Assembly (NCBI GenBank): GCA_036362985.1
Contig: JAYGXS010000005.1
Span: 33,840,027 to 33,904,026, forward strand
Length of the DNA: 64,000 nucleotides
Reading direction: 5' to 3'
Source: Ligula intestinalis
Lineage: Eukaryota; Platyhelminthes; Cestoda; Diphyllobothriidea; Diphyllobothriidae
The notes under the pieces were generated by a model. It saw only the letters and a program-made list of their open reading frames with translations. It was not told the origin of the DNA and did no database searches. Positions 1 to 10,177 of the stretch are shown here, piece by piece. The position numbers were made by a program, and so were the translations under genes. The stretch's first letter is position 1. Each line of letters begins with the position of its first letter.

Positions 1-318
1 AAAGTGCGAACACCGATCGAATAGACTTCCGAACTAAACAAAGTTCGTGTGGTGGTCAGAGGTCCCCAACGGGTGACCGCCTGCCAGGCCGATTCCGGCC
101 AAGTCATAATAGCAGTAAGTGGGATATGACAGCATCTGGGGGTTACTTGATACAGAACTGTTTCGGGCTTATTAGCCTTCATCAGCCAAGCATAACCCTG
201 AACACCAGCTGGTCGGACAACATATATATATAGCAGTACGTGGGGTACGTTTAGTTCGGAAGCCTATTCGATCGGTGTTCGCACATTCCTGAGTGAATAT
301 ATATATATATATGTATAT
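1..318 (+). mobile_element. Foldback-type element with long terminal inverted repeats, copy 1
   Basis: Bases 2-39 (starting AGTGCGAACACCGATCGAAT) recur as the reverse complement at about 250-287, so the block is bounded by inverted repeats of about 40 bases. By comparison with the other two copies these extend outward by a motif like ATTCACTCAGAAATGTGCGA to about 60 bases. The body (about 40-210) is shared with the copies at 688 and 1063. The left edge is cut by the window start. The right end runs into a TA microsatellite (about 296-319). There is no credible ORF. It is most likely a non-autonomous DNA transposon; the superfamily is not recognisable. Confidence 0.6.
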
Positions 319-334
319 TTGCAGAAGTTCATTA

Positions 335-515
335 CCAGCAAAGACATGGGACACTAGGAATGCCTTTTCTGCCTCGTTAGGCGTCATCGGCTAGTGATAC
401 CCAACCCCAGTGTGGCCGCTGAAATTGATGTAGCACCGAGATTTGAACTCGCGATCTCTTCCACCAGGGTGAACGTCCTAACAGTTGAGCTACGAGCCCA
501 CGGTCTAGCTGGTAT
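335..515 (-). mobile_element. tRNA-derived SINE, nearly full length
   Basis: Read on the minus strand, a tRNA-like head comes first: A box like TAGCTCAACTGTTAGG (complement at 478-493) and B box like GAGTTCAAATCTC (complement at 439-451). It is followed by a body carrying a hammerhead-like motif (352-396) and a 3' tail ending with a CATGTCTTTGCTGG-type sequence near 335-347. The same head-body-tail order is seen at 59886-60062 on the plus strand. A and B boxes imply RNA polymerase III transcription from an internal promoter, and mobilisation would depend on LINE machinery in trans; both points are family knowledge. The copy is diverged from the others and presumably dead. Confidence 0.7.
352..396 (-). 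ncRNA. Hammerhead-like ribozyme motif in SINE (copy d)
   Basis: Minus strand order: stem I 5' strand CACUAG; core CCGAUGA (one change from CUGAUGA); stem II GCCU-AACG-AGGC; GAA; helix III AAGGCAUU; C at the predicted cleavage position; stem I 3' strand CUAGUG. Stem I is six perfect pairs and stem II four. Compared with the commonest form (stem I GACUGG/CUAGUC, stem II GGCU/AGCC), both stems have changed on the two strands in a compensatory way. The changed core position makes this copy probably inactive. Confidence 0.6.
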
Positions 516-539
516 TAGATCGGGGATATACACTGGCAT

Positions 540-580
540 AGATGCGTACCATGTCTTTGTTGGCAATGTACTTTTGCCTA
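540..580 (+). repeat. Possible truncated SINE 3' tail
   Basis: The stretch reading CATGTCTTTGTTGGCAATG then ACTTTTGCC resembles the terminal segment of the neighbouring SINE on the opposite strand. No tRNA head or hammerhead core is attached, so this would be a 3'-end fragment only. The match is short, so confidence is low. Confidence 0.3.
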
Positions 581-687
581 TATTCCGGCCGCCTCGCGTT
601 GAAGGCTCGAGAGAGCGCTCTTATGGCAATATGGAGGGACGAGTGGGTCCTCCAACAGATCGATGTATGCATCCATGCCACTTCATT

Positions 688-929
688 TATATATTCACTC
701 AGAAATGTGCGACCCGATCATATAGGCTTCAGAAGTAAAAAAAGTTCATATGGTGTTCAGAGGTCCCCAAAGGGTGACCGCCTGCCAGGCCGATGCCGGC
801 CAAGTCATAGTAGCAGTGAGGAGGGGGGGGGAAGGATGACAGCGTTTGGGGGTAACTTGATGCAGAACTGTTTCGGGCTTATTTGCCTTCATCAGCCAAG
901 CATAACCCTGAGCACCAACTGGGTCGGAC
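688..929 (+). mobile_element. Foldback-type element, copy 2 (right end missing)
   Basis: Starts with the terminal repeat (ATTCACTCAGAAATGTGCGA) and follows copy 1 almost base for base in the body: the shared segment runs through TGACCGCCTGCCAGGCCGAT to the CATCAGCCAAGCATAACCCT motif. A G-rich insertion sits near 820-835. No right-hand inverted repeat is present after 929, so the copy is truncated. Confidence 0.6.
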
Positions 930-1062
930 AACACAAGCAAACGCACTCACGGACGGCACAGTTGGTTCACCACTGGGGTCTACCAGATGGGTCATAAGCA
1001 CTCCATCGAACTGCAGTTCATCAGCGCCTCGCCACTTGCAATTTGCTGTCACTGTAGAACGG

Positions 1063-1251
1063 GTATATATTCACTCAGAAATGTGCGATCACCGAGCATA
1101 TAAGCTTCCGAACTAAAAAAAAGTTCATGTGGTGGTCAGAGGTCCTCAACGAGTGACCACTGGTTTTCAGGGTAATGCTCAGATAAATGAAGGCAAATAA
1201 GCCCGAAACAGTGCCATATCAAGTTACCTCCAAACGCTGTCATCCCCCCTG

Positions 1252-1252
<1 letters not shown>
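1063..1252 (+). mobile_element. Foldback-type element, copy 3, with internal inversion
   Basis: Bases about 1063-1165 align with the start of copies 1 and 2. From about 1168 to 1252 the sequence is the reverse complement of the distal body of copy 2 (about 830-925), for example AAATAAGCCCGAAACAG. The copy is therefore a fold-back arrangement with its middle deleted. It ends in a long TA microsatellite. Confidence 0.6.

Positions 1253-1285
<33 letters not shown>
1252..1285. repeat. (TA)n microsatellite
   Basis: Uninterrupted TA dinucleotides over about 33 bases, directly abutting the end of foldback copy 3. The right end of copy 1 also abuts a TA run, so the element may target or generate TA-rich sequence. 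Confidence 0.95.
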
Positions 1286-1287
<2 letters not shown>

Positions 1288-1734
1288 AACTAGAATGTTC
1301 ATCCGATCTATCTGCTTAGGGCATATCCTTTTCCTGAAGCGCCATGAAGCTCGCACTTGAGTCATATCAGGCTGTCACTTAGCGCGCGCTTCAAATTGCG
1401 GTTAAAATTTCTTGTCCTCCGTGGAAAATACTTTTTTCGGGATTTCGGACCAGCTAGAACTCTGGCAGACACTCGTTATTAGTTATTGAATTCGTTTTCA
1501 CAACATCCCCAGCCTCAGAGGCCAGGGCAGGCTCTAGTTAAAACGAGCAACATCTCCGTGACCGCCTTTCGTCCGCAATTTTCAGGGATTCCAGCTATCT
1601 ACAAACAGCCGTGCTGTTCCAATATCCTTTCCATGCATTAAATCGCTTTATACATATTTTATAGAGATTTAATATCGTTTAACTATGCTTCCATCTATGA
1701 TGGGAAGCAAAACTAAACGTACAGCGCAACGTCT
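1286..1734. other. Unassigned sequence
   Basis: No ORF, repeat copy or RNA signature that I recognise. Composition is mixed and not low-complexity. Confidence 0.5.
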
Positions 1735-1812
1735 GCCACGAGTGGGATTCGAATCCAAAACCCGTGGTTCGCGGGCATCGGTCGTTACCATAAGACTACG
1801 AGGGCGCACGGT
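1735..1812 (-). repeat. tRNA-like sequence (pseudogene or SINE head)
   Basis: On the minus strand a TAGTCTTATGGT segment resembles an A box, and GGATTCGAATCCC matches a B box with a pairing T-arm. A CCCG/CGGG hairpin lies where the anticodon arm would be, but the loop lacks the invariant U33. This makes a functional tRNA unlikely. No SINE body or hammerhead motif follows it. It lies just upstream of the CR1-like LINE. Confidence 0.45.
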
Positions 1813-1965
1813 TTCCACTGATTTAATTCAGGTTTAAGCCCAAATCACAATTTCGAGGGTAGAAACCGCATGGTTGGCGCAACGAAATCGCGCCTTTCTA
1901 AAAGGCCTAGAAGTCCTCGGAGCTCAATCGACACAAAGTACGAAGACCGAGAGGGCATATCAGAC

Positions 1966-3020
1966 ATGGAACTTTCCAAAGCATTTTCCATCATGCAGAA
2001 GGATATGGTATGCCTTAAAACGGAATAAGCGGAACTGAAGTCACTTTTGCAGATTCTAACGCATAGTTCGATGTCGGAGACGACTAAAAGCCGAGAAAAG
2101 TCCAAGACGAAGAAAACAGAGGAGGTTTCCATACTCCATAAGCAAACTACAGCAGAACCAGAAGTGGAACTTGACCTAGTCGGAGAGTCGGAAATCCACG
2201 AAAATGTAGAAGACCCGGATGTCGAACCTTGTACGTTGAGCCAACAGGTAGACAATGTCGCCACTAGACTAGCAGACCACGATGAAGGGACTGAATATTT
2301 TGCTTAACACAGCCCCAAAAACCAAGCAGGCGGTGTCTAAGATACAAGTAAGAACTAGTCTGGTTGCGTCTCCCAAAAAGCCCAAGACGCCACACACTAC
2401 CACGCAAAAAGGTGGCCTTGTCACAAAAGAGGAGCGGTCGGGTCCTCCCAATGATCAAATGCCGGAGCTTAGGGATCTCACAGCCCAAGTCGAAGATACC
2501 CACACGTCGGTAGGGTCCACTACCAAACCTCTTAGCCCGCTATTTAATCGCAGCCAGTGCATCGTCATACAAGGCATGCCTGAATCTTCTTTTGAGACCC
2601 CAAATAATAGAATTGACCATGATATGGATTTATTCCGCGGATACATTAAACTTCTCATACGTGAAAATGAATAAATGATGGTCCCCGTCCTAAAAGGGTC
2701 CATATACGGACTCGGGGTAACCAAGTCCAATAAAATTTATACTCAAGCACGAAGAAAAAGCGAAGCTACTGTTGAATAGGAAATCGCAATTACGGAACAA
2801 GTACCCAACAATTTTTTTTCAGCGGGAGTACTCGCTGGCCGAGAGGGAGAAGTGGAGGGCATTGAAAACCGAAATCCACAGGAGATCCAATGCGGGCGAG
2901 AGGAACCTGCGAATAATGAGCGGGGAAATCATCACCGCCCGGAGGTCATTCCTCTGGAGACAGCCAATAACACTGAGTTTTACAGACAAAAAGCAGACCA
3001 AAACTCAGGCACTAAAGTAG
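1966..3020 (+). pseudogene. LINE ORF1 (RNA-binding/gag-like) remnant
   Basis: The likely start is ATG 1966. A stop at 2026 interrupts the frame, which continues to 2307. Coding then moves to a second frame at 2282-2674, which holds IVIQGMPESSFETP, a pattern seen in CR1 ORF1 proteins. It moves again to a third frame at 2772-3020 with LAEREKWRALKTEIHRRS and GERNLRIMSGEI, the charged segment typical of the ORF1 C-terminus. ORF1 products of this clade bind element RNA and act as chaperones in the ribonucleoprotein. No zinc knuckle or esterase motif was identified. It precedes ORF2 by a short gap, as expected. Confidence 0.65.
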
Positions 3021-3073
3021 CTAATTGGCAGAGACCTTCCGGCTCCCTCGAAGCACAAATCACTCAGAACTCT

Positions 3074-4045
3074 ATGCTGGCGAAGCTGCGCTTTCTTTAT
3101 ACGAACGCACAGAGTTTGCTTCAGAAGATTGACGAGCTCAAAGTTTGTATAGCTGACCTACAGCCGGTTGTCGTATCCATTGCAGAGACCTGGCTACAGG
3201 CCGACGTAATGGATGCCGAAATTGAACCCGGAGAGTACCAAGTTTTTCGTTGGGACCGGATACATAGGAGGGGAGGAGGAATAACAGTGTTTGTCAAGAA
3301 GGGCATCATTGCGTCAGAACGCAAAATTGGTTCACCTCATGATTGTGAAGCGCTATGGCTTAAACTGAAAACGCGTGGTGCACCAACTTTACATTTCATG
3401 ACTGTCTATAGACTGCCAAATCAATCTGCAGAGAGTGGTGAGACCTTGTTTGGACTAATGCATGAACTGGCTTAAAATGAAAATGCGCTGATCACTGGAG
3501 ATTTTAACGCCCCACTGATAAACTGGGATGAGCTATCAGTTAGGGGGTTCTCATGAGTCTTTTAGCTCCAGATTCTTAAAGCTGACGGGGACCTCTCTCT
3601 TGTACAGAATGTCGGATTCCCAACGAGAATAAAAGAAGCACAAACAGCGAACTGTTTGGACTTCCTATTATCGAAAGACCCGATTGATACAAGCGAAATT
3701 AGGCCAATCGCGCCTCGTGGAAAGAGTGATCATGACATGATCCTTTGGGAATATGCGTCAAACACCAATCAACCGAGAAATACGGAGGTTCGGTTAGACT
3801 ACTGGCGCGGAAATTACACCAAAATGAGCAATGAACTAGCCGCAATAAATTGGTATGACCTTCTAACCGGTAGTCCGGATGCCGACTGGAACACTGTCAG
3901 GGATCTTATAAGCGAAGTTATGCATCGAAACTGTTCGCTGAAAAAAGGACAAAAGGCGAGCAGGCCCCCCTGGTTAACGCAAGATCTGAAGAGCCAAATA
4001 AACCGCAAGAAAAAACTCTGGAGAAGCTACGCATCAACACGCTAG
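3074..4045 (+). pseudogene. LINE ORF2 N-terminus: apurinic-type endonuclease (EEP fold)
   Basis: Start chosen at ATG 3074 (MLAKLRFLYTNAQSLLQKI), which matches the N-terminus of CR1/jockey endonucleases. Visible motifs in one frame: LYTNAQS, VSIAETWL (catalytic glutamate), GGGITVFVKKG, ITGDFNAP (3500s) and GKSDHDMI (catalytic SDH, about 3721-3741). The domain nicks target DNA to prime reverse transcription. Stops at 3473, 3554 and 3563 break the frame, and a further stop lies at 4045. The linker to the reverse transcriptase (RPPWLTQDLKSQINRKKKLW) is also recognisable. Confidence 0.85.
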
Positions 4046-4128
4046 CCTTCACACTACTGCACGAAGCGGAACGAGGTCAGATCAAACATTCGAAAAGCGC
4101 GGAAAGACTACGAAGCGAAAATTATCGA

Positions 4129-5163
4129 GTGGGCCGTAACGAAGCCAAAGGTGCTCTACAGTTGCATCAACAGCAGGCTGAAAAACAAAAAGACACAGTT
4201 GCAGTACTAAAAGATGAAAATAATGAGGAAATTATAGACAATCTCGAAAAAGCAGAACACCTTAGCGAGTTTTGTGCATCTGTTTTCACTAAGGAATTGC
4301 ATTTTAATTTGACAAACTTCCTTGCAGAGAGTAATGGCAGAATCATGGAGGACCTCCGTTTCACAGAAAAAGATGTAATTTATGAACTTCTTGCGCTTAA
4401 TGAAGCCAAGTCTCAAGGTCCAGACAAAATACCAGCAAAGTTACTGCAAGAGCTGGCCTCGGAACTTTTCAGATCGCTTACGCACATTTTTCAGTTGTCC
4501 TTTGATCGTGGCCTCCTCCTATCCGATTGGAAAGTTGCGAACATATACCCTATTCACAAGGGTGGATCCAGAACCAGCGCGAACAACTATCGACCAGTGA
4601 GCCTAACTTGCATCTGTTGTAGAGTTATGGAAGGGATTATCAAAAAGGCCACTATGAAGTTCCTCGAAGAAAAAGACTTCTTCGATGGTGCCCAACACGG
4701 AAACCACTCCTGCCTGACCAATATGCTTTATTCTATGGAGCAGTCGTCCAAGTCATCAGACGAAAAAAACCCCGTAGATTTTGTTTTCATAGACTTTAAA
4801 AAAGCCTTTGATAGTGTGCCTCACCAACGGCTACTCTACAAGGTTGGTGATACCGGGATAAAGGGCAATTTACTAAATTGGGTAAGAGATTTTCTCATAG
4901 ACCGATCACAGTCCGTGTGCGTCGGAAACGCAAAATCCTCTTCAGTGCCAGTTGCGAGTGGAGTACCTCAGGGCTCCGTTCTTAGGCCACTATTGTTCAT
5001 AATCTACGTCAATGACTGTAGACATGGACTGGTCAGTAAAAGAGTCTTATTTGCAGATGATATTAAGATATGGCAACCCATCAGAAACGCTTATGATAAA
5101 CAAACTCTGCAAGAAAGACTTGACCGCCTAGGTGAATGGTCCAAAAATTGTGAATGCAGTTGA
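4129..5163 (+). pseudogene. LINE ORF2 reverse transcriptase domain
   Basis: This open frame is shifted relative to the endonuclease part. Reverse transcriptase blocks appear in order: AKSQGPDKIPAKLLQE, NNYRPVSLTC, FIDFKKAFDSVPHQRLL, SGVPQGSVLRPLLF and VLFADDIKIW with the catalytic aspartate pair. The arginine in GSVLRPLLF replaces the usual glycine. The frame ends at 5163, but coding similarity (LNFEKCVTLRL, YVLDGRCLSNV) continues in another frame to about 5290. The intact active-site motif in a broken frame indicates relatively recent decay. Confidence 0.9.
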
Positions 5164-5293
5164 ACTTTGAGAAGTGTGTCACATTGCGGCTCAAGACGAA
5201 GAAAGTGAGCGCGCCGGATGACTCACACAACTACGTACTCGATGGAAGGTGCCTGTCAAACGTCAATGAACAAAAGAGCTGGGTCTGGCTATT

Positions 5294-5923
5294 TTGCTAT
5301 TCCTGAAGCCGTCTTTACAGTGTGCTAGGGCTGCCAAGAGGGCGAACAGTGTTCTGTTTTCCATTAAGCGAACTTTGGTCAACATAGACAAAAAACTATT
5401 CGGCAAAATCTATGGAACCTTTATTTGCTCACATCTAAAGTATGGCGTTCAGGCGTGGCGACCATGGATGCACAAAGATAACCAGATGCTGGAAAGAATT
5501 CAACAAAGGCCAACAAAAATTGTGAAGGGCCTGAAGTCTTCATCTTACGAATTTAGACTAGAAGCACTTAACATTTTCCCCCTTGAGTATAGACAAATCC
5601 GCGGCGACCTCATGCAGACGTACCGCCTCGTGAGGAATCGGGAGTGTGCCCTGAAGTTTGATGAGTTCTTCGCCTTCGCCACTTCAACCAACCTTTGCGG
5701 GAATTCCCTCAAACTGCGGGGAACCCTATCCCATCTAGAGGTCCACAAGCAGTCGTTCTCACAACGAGTCATCGGTGCCTGGAACGGACTGCCCGAGGAG
5801 TTCGTAATGGCGAACTCCACAGATGCGTTTAAACGGAAACTGGATGAACATCTACTTAACAGTTACCGTTCATATGAACAAGGAAGTAGGAATAATTTAC
5901 GCCCCAGACATACCTATGGATAA
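5294..5923 (+). pseudogene. LINE ORF2 C-terminal region
   Basis: An open frame continues the LINE protein after a frameshift near 5160-5294. It holds the conserved C-terminal stretch of CR1-like ORF2: SHLKYGVQAWRPW, LERIQQRPTKIVKGLK, RGDLMQTYRLVR, FSQRVIGAWNGLPEE and DAFKRKLDEHL. Its role is not well defined; it follows the reverse transcriptase thumb. The segment is uninterrupted for about 210 residues. The fragment at 60064-60360 is homologous to its last third. Confidence 0.85.
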
Positions 5924-6157
5924 AACTTGATATTTGTATACGCTTCTCAATATTTTACGGTAACACATTATATGTTGGATATATTATGTACACAAGTGAC
6001 TATTCTGACTGCTCACACGCACACGTTTGTACATGTATGTATGGTACTCACTGTTTATAGTGACATATTTTATGTTGGATATTTCACGCATACTGTTTTC
6101 AATAGAGTCTTCAAAGGCATTGCCTACCACCCTAAATATACTGAACTATATGATGGA
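5924..6157 (+). other. LINE 3' untranslated region
   Basis: AT-rich sequence after the ORF2 stop. It contains a near repeat: TATGTTGGATAT followed by sequence ending in C/T-rich text occurs at about 5970 and 6075, roughly 105 bases apart. No clear poly(A) or short tandem tail is seen before the SINE that follows. Confidence 0.5.
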
Positions 6158-6262
6158 GTGGATCCGACAAAGACAAGAGAGACCTGAATGGCCATTTCTG
6201 GCTTGTTAGCCATCATCAGCCAGTCGTACCAAATGCCAAGGGTTGAAATCCTCTGATTGTTT
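6158..6262 (-). mobile_element. tRNA-derived SINE, 5'-truncated
   Basis: The minus strand carries the SINE body with the hammerhead motif and the terminal CTTGTCTTTGTCGGATCCAC segment. The tRNA head is lost or unrecognisable beyond about 6262. It lies directly at the 3' end of the CR1-like LINE, in opposite orientation. Confidence 0.7.
6181..6225 (-). ncRNA. Hammerhead-like ribozyme motif in SINE (copy e)
   Basis: Minus strand: stem I GACUGG, intact core CUGAUGA, stem II UGGCU-AACA-AGCCA (five perfect pairs), GAA, helix III AUGGCCAU (perfect palindrome), U at the cleavage position, stem I 3' strand CAGGUC (five of six pairs). All invariant core positions are present. With 26583-26628 this is one of the two best-preserved SINE copies. 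Confidence 0.7.
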
Positions 6263-7617
6263 CCGAGTTTAAATATTTATTTTCAATGAAAAAGCTGATA
6301 TGAGTAGGAGGGGGTAAAATGAATGATTCGGTTATTTCGCATCAGAAGGTGCGGAATTGTGCAAAGGAAAACTCATAGAACTGTTTAAAAGCATTCAATT
6401 GCTCCATGTTAAATAAACAAACGATCGATCCGGCTAGATGCATTTAAAATAGGCAGAGAAGCAAAAATTACTTCAACTAAGGAGGCTTTCTCTGAAAAGC
6501 AGTGACCTTAACTTATTTATAATCCGGGTCCCTAAGGTCGTCATCAGACACAAAAGCAAGTGTAAATGTGTTGCACTTCCAAATGTACCGAAAAAATCCA
6601 TAATTTTTCGTGCCTGTGCCAGTGCGCCGGATTGCTGCACGCGACGGTAGAAGTTGTATGAGGAATAATTGGGCTCACGTGGACCCTTATCGTAGATATG
6701 CTATCAAATGGAATGTTCATTAAAATCCCGAAATTCCTTTTCAGTTAGAACATATTACTTCAGTGGGGTTATAATAGTCATTGTCACATAGCATAACCAA
6801 AGGACATTTTAGTCACACGAGGGTACCAGCTTCTTTATGAGTCTGTCTTGGGCAGCCTATGTTAAACAAAACGGCAACTTAAGAAGCACGTATTCTGCCG
6901 TCCAACTTTTAATGCAATTTGAAATATATTCTAAAACGAATAAGCAAGAAAGGGTTTATTTTTATGCACTTTTGAGCGGCTAATTACCGTTTCTTCAAAT
7001 GTTTACTTAAAAAATTGGCCCTCTGTTTGAGATGGCATTTAAATTTCAGAGTAATGGACTTACTGTTACAATTGAGTTCAGGGTTTCCAAACTGCAAGCT
7101 GTATATTGTCAGTGTAGGGGAAACCATACATTTCCATGTCCTATCAAGAAGACGTCACCTAGGATGCCTAAGATTTTGCAGTAGGCGTGGACCATATTTT
7201 TACCTTTAAAATAGTACTGGTAAATAGACAGATAGGAGGTTTTAGGAATGAACGTTTCAGGATGTTAAGAAACGCCGAATTTCGAAATATTTTACCAAAA
7301 TTCCACTCTGTTTCAAGCGCCAAAGTTGGAAAGGTATGCTTACCAATCAGATGCTTCGAAAAAGCTGTTTACTTCACGTTTTTAGAAATAAATTGGAATT
7401 TATAAATCATTGAAAATCAGTGAGAGAACGTTCATTCGATTTACGTAGTCATTTTTCTAAGAATGTAGTTTTTACAGGCGACTGGCAAGAAACTTGCTTA
7501 AAAGCCTTTAGCTTGACCTGAGTAAAACACCATGGAACTATACTGCAGGATAATTAGTAAAGTTTTCTAATTGAAAACACATTTGTTAGTTTCCGTTAAT
7601 AGTTCCTGAAATTCAGA
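6263..7617. other. Unassigned sequence
   Basis: No recognisable coding similarity; short ORFs only. No inverted or tandem repeats noticed. AT-rich. Confidence 0.5.
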
Positions 7618-7745
7618 AGAAGAAAAAGATGCGATCGCTGGAACCATAATTTAATCTTCCTGGCATTTCGGATTCTATCGAGAACCCTTGATCATAGGTA
7701 ATCGTAGGAAAGTCAGAAACATGCACATCTTCTTCATCTGTGCCG
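7618..7745 (-). repeat. Solo end of a Penelope-like element (B type) with decayed hammerhead
   Basis: Matches the sequence that follows the minus-strand PLE at 57325-57440. Both share the GATGCGATC(A/G)CTGGAAC segment, the GGATTC-type stem and ATCATAGGTAATCG/TTGAAG. In minus orientation a stem II like GGGUUCUCGAUAGAAUCC is followed by GAAAUGCC where the related copy has GAAACGUC. The upstream core reads CUAUGA instead of CUGAUGA. No PLE coding sequence is attached, so it is a solo terminal repeat or 3' truncation. Confidence 0.55.
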
Positions 7746-8708
7746 CTTCCTGGAATTCATGTCAGTTCCTAAAACATATGTTGCAATCCTTTTGACTTGA
7801 ACAGTAGTTGTGGATTGTGTGAATGCTAAGAGATGCCTAAAATAAGGTACCCTTCAAAACGTTCAGCTGATAGGCACAAGTGTCACAGGTGTACCCGCTG
7901 TCCTAGGAAGAACAGGCTTATATGTCAAACATAAGGAGCGTCAGACGCAACCACGACCGAAAATTTGCGGAACTCTGACTACCGCCAAATTAAAGGTTAT
8001 GCGAAAATAGAACACTCATCATACAGCAGCCCCTCAGATTTTGTCAATAATCCTTCGACAGTTCAACAGCAGTTAAAATTATGAAGTAGTCGTTTGCCTG
8101 CTAAGCTGAACTCGCAGCAGACTGTCCGACTGGCCAACACAAGATAGTTTTTTTCCAAAAGCTGATTTATGTGCACAACTGAACCGGTCATTTGGTGGGG
8201 ACCTGCATGCCTGCAGTAGAGTAGTTATATATATAAAAAGGATATAAATCGTGTAGGTGTACAGTGACAGAGGTTGCATTTCAGATACAGGAAAGCCTAT
8301 TAATTTCCAAAGTTTCCACGCCAAACGGAACTCTGTATGGCAGGAAATTTTGTTGAAAATGCGGCCGGCTTTCAAAAAAGTTATGTATTACTATACTGAA
8401 ACAAGGATGTCCTAAGTGCTATGGAATGCTCTCCATCTACGAACAGGACTTATCTGTATCTTAGAATAGAGCAAAAGGTTAGACTTACCTTCACTCGTAG
8501 GCACAAACGTCAATTTTCCATAAACTGTTAACTCTGGCGATCTGGAAATGTGAATCAACACAAGCATCGCAAGAAACACCGGCTTACAACATATAAAAGA
8601 AGGCATCTAAAGGCGGAACCGATAGTGTACAGAACACTGAACTGCTGTCTCGAGCGGCAGTGGTTGCTGGTGTGTTCAGGACGCTTACTGGCCATGTTCA
8701 GTCATGAT
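7746..8708. other. Unassigned sequence
   Basis: Nothing recognised on either strand apart from short anonymous ORFs and a short TA run near 8226. Confidence 0.5.
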
Positions 8709-10169
8709 TTTGAGAGAGAGAGAGGGAGAGGAAAATAACTTCTAAAACGCTTTTAAATTATCTAACAACCATAGCCAAAAAACAAATATCAACATAAAAC
8801 TACACGCCTACTGTGACGGCAAGCCTACTATAATTTGCGACCGCTGCGTGACCGGAACAGCCGTCTGCTACTCCAGCTGGCTAGGAGGGACGCAAACTTA
8901 TCGTGAAGTCCAGCCAATAACCTACGAGGTGTTCCGGTCTGTCCAGGTGAATTCAGGCATCACACTAGCCTATTTAACCACATACGCAAGGGCGATGAGC
9001 ATCACCCAAGAGCCGAAAGTTACTCCCCTACAGCACATCTATTCTGACGCAAATGATCAACGTCAGTGCTGATGGGCTAGCCATCGGCGGAAGGTTGGGT
9101 CTTAGTTTTCAATACTGTAGTTATCGTAGCTGGAAAGATAGGGTAGTCTACTTATGGCATGCACAATCTCCAGATTATTTATCTAGATTAATCAGTTTTG
9201 AGAGAGAGAGAGAGTGATGGACTGTAGTATGAGTCGCCTGAATCGGGTCGGTGGGAAGGGGAGCAATTTTCAGTAGCTTATCCCCATTTGGCATGTTCCG
9301 TTTGACCCGAGGCATGGTTTTCCCAAATGGGCCATCGACGGATACGGCTGATTGGGCGTGCGTACGTCCGAGGTGAAATCACGTTCGAGTGACGATGATT
9401 AATTTGAGTTCCGAAACAGGGCAGGACCAAAACTCCGTGCAATTCTGATCACACGTAGATGCCCCTCTTGTTTTTTGGCGTAGTCATGGTTCATTATGTG
9501 AGGAAACGCCGTTTGGAGCATGCGCAGAATGAGGGTGGGGGGGGGGGGGGGTCGTGACATTCTAAAGTGCAGACCCCCGCCGTACCAGCCATTTGCGCCT
9601 GGTCCCGCTTCCAGTCTTTCTACCTCTTTCTCTCTCTCTCATGACATCGGACCCATTAGACTGAGGGAAGAGAGAGGGAGAACGGTAGATGCCGCGCAAG
9701 TATACTCTACCTGTAAACGAATTAACACGCCAGTCATCTTTCCTGGGCCTGCCCTGTTGTTGATCTCGTCGAGATCGGCGATCCAACTGTCATACATGGG
9801 AAAATTTCTGTCTTGTAGGTGAGCTGATGTAACTGCAGCCTTCATGAAAAGGCCACTCGGGAGGAGAGGGGGGTTAGAAAACCCCCTAAAAAGGTTAAAA
9901 CACAGCTTCCTCTCTCTCAAGTACTTTACCGACGGTGGCGAAAACAAAATACTAGCCGTCGAATTTGGCGTGACAGGCTTCCGTTTCATACGCATGGATG
10001 GTGTATTCTAATTTTACTACCTAGTTGACTGGGGCAAACGTATTATTATCCAATTTTATTTGTGATTATGACGCATTTTATTAAGTCCCGCTGCGTTAAG
10101 TGAATTTCAAAAGTGATAAGTGCACAATCAGCCTCCTGGGATATGAGTAGCATATTTTTGGGCTTGAAA
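8709..10169. other. Region with four TTGAGAGAGAG-type tracts, otherwise unassigned
   Basis: GA-rich tracts occur on the plus strand at about 8709-8730 and 9197-9215, and on the minus strand at about 9628-9645 and 9910-9922. A run of G lies at about 9536-9552. Small ORFs in the region show no recognisable domain. The paired orientation might reflect an inverted structure, but I could not align the flanks. Confidence 0.4.
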
Positions 10170-10177
10170 AGTCGTGT

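Larger units (their letters stand above)
1840..6157 (+). mobile_element. CR1/jockey-like LINE, near full length, inactivated
   Basis: One element in the order ORF1 remnant (1966-3020), endonuclease (from 3074), reverse transcriptase (4129-5163), C-terminal region (to 5923) and a 3' untranslated part (5924-6157). At about 4.3 kb it is close to the usual length of CR1-type LINEs. Internal stops and at least four frame changes show that it is dead. The 5' border is set only by where ORF1-like coding begins. A SINE in the opposite orientation abuts the 3' end. Other C-terminal fragments of the same type occur at 60064-60360. Confidence 0.85.

Noticed and set aside
1253..1285. CRISPR-like or tandem regulatory array
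   Set aside because: Simple dinucleotide repeat; no array with unique spacers exists anywhere in the window.
6540..6600. Additional hammerhead from CTGATGA on the minus strand near 6541-6552
   Set aside because: No GAAA follows at a workable distance and no stem II or stem I can be drawn.
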